DNA of 64,000 nucleotides from Alitta virens (taxonomy: Eukaryota > Annelida > Polychaeta > Phyllodocida > Nereididae), in NCBI GenBank assembly GCA_932294295.1, contig OW028574.1:10488215-10552214 (forward strand), given 5' to 3'. Positions 60,530 to 64,000 of the stretch are shown one piece after another. The position numbers were made by a program, and so were the translations under genes. Within the stretch, counting starts at the first letter, position 1; the number at the start of each line of letters is the position of its first letter. The notes under the pieces were generated by a model. It did not search any database. It was not told the origin of the DNA and saw only the letters and a list, made by a program, of their open reading frames with translations.

Positions 60530-61199
60530 TTTGTTCCTGCATCCAGCCCTTCGCCCCAGGCTCTGTCGTCTGCCCCTTCTTCGTCTGTGCCTGCACCGAT
60601 CCCCCCGCCCCTCCTGCGACATCTTCGACGATTATCAGTCAGGCATGGTTGACTGCAGGTCCTTCGCACAGTCGTCCTTCCATGTCACCACAGGATTGTA
60701 GCACGCCGCAGGATGTTTCTCTCACCAGCTACTTGTTGAACACTAGTGTCGGGAGGATGGTTGGTGGTGATGACCATAACTCCTCCTTTTCGGTGCCTAC
60801 GCCTCCAATTACCTATTTCTGTGTGTATCAACTTTAGGTTTTGTTTTTGAATAGGGAGTATTCAGGCATATGGCACATCTTTAGATTTTCCAGTGTATTG
60901 AAGTCTCCGATACAGTCAATTTATCCAACATTTGGTGGATACACTGTAATTAAGGCAGTTGTTGCATAGGATGATATTGCCAAGAGAAGGACTCGAGGAT
61001 GGTGAGTAGTGTTATGTTTTGTTGGTAATGAGCATTTGGGATATATGTTTACTGTGAAAGTTATTTAAATGTAGTTAAACAACTATACACGTTTTATTTT
61101 GCAGTTAAACCATGTTCTAATTTTTATATGACCTATTTACTTTGGAAAGAAGATATGATGTTGTTATTTCTGTTCCTTATCTCAGCCTTGTACTATTTC

Positions 61200-62125
61200 A
61201 GATTTCACCTTATGTATTATGTGGTCCCACACACCAGGGCGTATAGGAATGGGGTGGCATGGCGGCCAAACCACTTCGTGAAGGTAGGCCCAGTGAAACG
61301 GCCATTGTCTCAGAAGTAAGTGGTTCAAGAGTAATAATAACTTCTCCATCAAATTCAGTTTTGTCTTTATATAGACTTTATTGCTTTTTTTAGTGAGTTA
61401 GAGGTTGGTTAGCATCTTTTGGTGTGTGTTGATAGCAAACCATTTCCAGCTGTGGTAATGTCATTGTTTCTAACTTACAAAAAGGTCATTTAAAGTTTTG
61501 TTATAATAGTTAAAGTTCTTCATTTACTTGATCTTGATTGTTTGTTTGGAAGGTTTGTACAATTTTACCTAAACTTAAGGTTTGGACAGTCTTTGTTTTA
61601 GTGTGTGTGGCCAAAAAATTTTCTTTATCCAAGTTATGTTTGATATATGTTGAATAGTCACAAGCGTATGCCTTCACCCTTAATTAGCTGGTAGTTATTG
61701 TGACAGTCATTGTTCCAGTTCAGGCTTTCGTCAGATTTAGTAGACTTTAAACATTAAACATTGTTTAAACCATCTTTAGCACTGCAATGCGAAAGAAATG
61801 TTGGAATGATAATATCTGGAGACTTTAAAGTGGGTCATTGCCCCCCCCCCCCTTCAAGGAGAGCTGCTGTATTGACAGCCCCTCAGCCTGTCGAGCCCTG
61901 CAAATTTGACATCCCATTGTGTTTTAAAATAGTCCATTGTATCTTTTCAGGTTGTGTCTCGACCAAACTCTCTGGAATCTGAGATCTGGGTGAAGTATTT
62001 CATCAAGGAACGCAAATACTCAGGAGGATCAAGGACCATATGTGGTGGACCATATTTTGTGCTGCCTGGCCCCACCGAACGTTGTCAAGAAAGGATTTCG
62101 TTCCATTTTTACTTTCAAAGAAATG
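61200..62125 (+). other. Possible exons downstream of the MADF gene
   Basis: A segment at 61200-61314 has a TTTCAG acceptor, an open frame (RAYRNGVAWRPNHFVKVGP) and a GTAAGT donor. Another at 61951-62125 has a TTTTCAG acceptor, an open frame (LESEIWVKYFIKERKYSGGS) and an AT-GTGAGT donor. The two frames do not join cleanly, and no domain is recognised. They may be late exons or 3' UTR of the MADF gene, or parts of another decayed element. Confidence is low. Confidence 0.3.
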
Positions 62126-62385
62126 TGAGTTACCACAAATTATGCACCGATTGATAACTTTTGAGTTCTTAAGAAGTCTGGAGAACAAATTTTTACAGTT
62201 GGTATTAGGTTACATATTTGTGGAAATTGACAGGAAAAGATACATGTATAAACCATATATGATATATTGTTTTGCAGCGATGGTTGACTGGCATCGGATC
62301 ATGCTGATGAAGTTGTCATTGTGTTGCGGCCTTTTGATGTTCAGTCGTTTTCCATGAAAATGCCATGTAATTTTGGGATTAAAGA

Positions 62386-62391
62386 AATAAA
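62386..62391 (+). terminator. Possible polyadenylation signal
   Basis: AATAAA lies in a plus-strand context (GGGATTAAAGAAATAAAAGC) after the possible exons at 61.2-62.1 kb, followed by an A-rich stretch. By position it could end that transcript. Confidence 0.3.
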
Positions 62392-62399
62392 AGCTAAAA

Positions 62400-64000
62400 A
62401 ACAAATCTTATGGTGACTTTTTACTTATTCAGTATTATCATGATTATATGGGAAAGCTTGGCATGGATTATGGTGATGTCTAGCCTGGTGACTTTAGCTA
62501 TTTTAGAAATCTGGTGTTGTTAATTTTGATACACTCTTGAGTAGTCATATAGGTGGTCTATGGCACACCAGAGCTAAGTCTTTACAATGGTCTGATACCT
62601 GCTTCATTTATAATTGCTGTCACTTTCTTCTTCTGAAGTAATGTCTTATCCAGCCTATGAAGTATTTATATTATTCATTTTTGTCACGTATACCTTTTGA
62701 CTATTTGCAGTAAGCCTATATGCGAAGGTCTGACACCTCCATTTAACTGATAAGGGTGTTCCATTTACAAACAAAAGATTATATTACTCAGGGAAGGTTT
62801 AATGGGGGAGGGGTCCAGGAGCTTCCAGGAGGTCCATTACTATACATCGTCATTTGGGCAATTCTGATATTAATTAGATGGCCCGTTCCGACCCTCTTCA
62901 AAATCCTGGTCTTTACCAGAACTCCTGCTGAAATGATATTTTCTCAAAATGCATGTGTACCTCTCATTGTTCCATAACTATCTGACTCCTGCAACAGGAC
63001 TGTCCATGTTATGCATGTTGACATTGCTAAACGACTTATTGGAATTTGGCATGACCCATTTCCTTTATCCTTCAATGACACAAATGTTAAAGAGTTAAAA
63101 CAATTTTAGCTATATTTGGTACTTTTCAACAGGAGATCTAAATTTTGGTGTCCAGTAACCATGTGTGTATTGATGTATTTGGCATACACCAGCAATGAGT
63201 GCTGTTATGATGTACCATAAGCCAATTCATCACATAAAACCAAATTAAATGATGCTGTTGCAGCAGAATTCACATATGGAAAACTTCCTTTAACACTAAT
63301 TAAAACGTTGATTCCTCACAAAATGTTGAGAGTCTCTGTAACTAATACCATTTATCCATTTATCTCGAATAATAAAAGTTCTGACCAATTTACTCACTTT
63401 TTTAGTCTTCTAGCTGAATGTCGTTCTGGCATAATTTCAATGAAATGTAAAAAGAAGTTACATAGCAAGAAAAACAAGAAAGTAATTTGTCCATGTTACC
63501 AATTTTTTTTTATTAACGCCTGGAAAAAGTCACAAAGCATGATTATTGACTGCAGAGGGATGAAAATTCCTAACATACATATTGTAAGTCATCAGTACAT
63601 CAAAATGACATTTATTATCTGTTATGGCATTTTTAAAAAAATATGTAACCAGTCACCTTAACGTTAAATTACACTGCTCTTAAGAAATAAAAAAAACATC
63701 TGATGGAAAAATAAACTTGCAGCAATGAGGCTTGACCTTTGGATATTCCACAGTGCCAGTCAAAAATGGTCCCAAGTTTTTGCACTTACCCATATACTGT
63801 GATAAAATGTGACAAACATTTTGCAGACCGAAATCTCGCAAATGACAAGATAAGAAATTGTGGACCTCCTGTTCAGTACATTGGAGGAGGCCTGGCATGG
63901 TCCAAGGCCTCATGGAGAGAGACCCAGACCAGGTGACACCATCCCTAGGACTGGTGTGTGTGCAGACACTGCAGACCAATGCCAATCAAAACTACAGGAG
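62400..64000. other. Right end of window, no supported gene
   Basis: Open frames at 63308-63661 (plus) and 63680-63985 (minus) show no domain, splice context or repeat similarity that I can name. Composition is ordinary AT-rich intergenic. Confidence 0.4.

Larger units (their letters stand above)
58921..60837 (+). pseudogene. MADF/Myb-SANT-like protein, PIF/Harbinger-associated type, decayed
   Basis: The start at 58921 has an excellent context (ACCACCATGCC) and opens with a basic MPPRRGKGRASKK. A single-base frame error near 58964-58996 separates it from the main frame (to 59746). That frame carries an Ala/Pro-rich stretch and a MADF-like domain: QDVADWYHSQEMLYNRRLAQ, then FDQKAKELSCTAQQLKTWID. 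A Lys/Ser-rich tail follows. A clean intron (GTAAGT at 59747, TTTCCAG at 60025) leads to an exon with KATDLQWDMQSKLSQ and TYHEVMQMDTDTWWDYQAQT, ending in TAA at 60236. The same frame then continues protein-like (Gln-rich, SSPAAQMFAQH repeats) but has further TAA/TAG codons at Gln positions and a frame slip in a C-run near 60605. Such proteins bind transposon ends for Harbinger transposases. No transposase gene is visible here. Confidence 0.65.

Noticed and set aside
60297..60701. Plus-strand Leu/Ser-rich 134-codon frame
   Set aside because: It is an out-of-frame reading of the MADF-gene tail and its minisatellite.
63680..63985. Minus-strand 101-codon frame at the right edge
   Set aside because: No motif, splice site or context supports it. 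Cys/His content is not arranged as a zinc finger.

Overview
The window is animal nuclear DNA. Genes are split into many short exons with GT/AG introns, and the intergenic space holds LINE, SINE, BEL/Pao, Tc1/mariner-type and PIF/Harbinger-like debris. The domain mixture (EMI, EGF, TB, VWD-C8-TIL, LDLa, discoidin-like) and the repeat families fit an invertebrate, for example a hemichordate or another invertebrate deuterostome. The species cannot be proven from this sequence.

Positions 34.2 kb down to 1.2 kb (minus strand) are one giant secreted-protein gene, for which I reconstruct 59 exons by splice sites and reading phase. It starts at a TATA/Inr promoter and a signal peptide (ATG at 34057). 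EMI, EGF-like and TB-like domains follow, then three von Willebrand D-C8-TIL assemblies, an LDLa domain, a short Thr-rich linker and an unidentified domain of about 152 residues. After that a Cys-containing module of about 130 residues appears eight times. I read this module as a strongly diverged F5/8C (discoidin) domain. Between modules lie large single-exon low-complexity linkers: one Thr/Ala-rich mucin-like exon (386 aa) and four nearly pure (Pro-Ala-Gln)n exons (610, 632, 518 and 531 aa). All linkers and whole modules are phase 1-1, so the cassette can multiply without breaking the frame. A recent tandem duplication of about 4.5 kb (7.9-14.6 kb) shows this happening. At least 5,300 residues are encoded here and the gene runs off the left edge. 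The overall plan resembles hemolectin/hemocytin and SCO-spondin: a disulfide-linked, gel-forming or adhesive extracellular protein.

Introns carry insertions: a TA-flanked MITE with a tRNA-derived SINE inside it, two LINE 3' ends, a reverse-transcriptase scrap in intron 1 and a 95-bp MITE.

From 34.2 to 40.4 kb I see no gene, only a (GT)n tract and a tRNA-derived SINE. A degenerate BEL/Pao retrotransposon occupies 40.4-47.8 kb (plus strand). It carries in-frame stops, a frameshift, and a 54-bp LINE tail inserted into its protease region. A tandem repeat of about 350 bp (about four copies) follows. Then come a GGCCAAC-rich repeat field, a decayed Tc1/mariner-like transposase, and a 2.3-kb TIR element with GGTTC/GAACC-rich ends that itself holds a Tc1-type MITE.

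From 58.3 to 60.8 kb there is a decayed MADF/Myb-SANT-like gene of the PIF/Harbinger-associated kind. It has a good promoter and start, one clear intron, two frameshifts and several Gln-to-stop changes. The remainder to 64 kb holds only weak exon-like segments.
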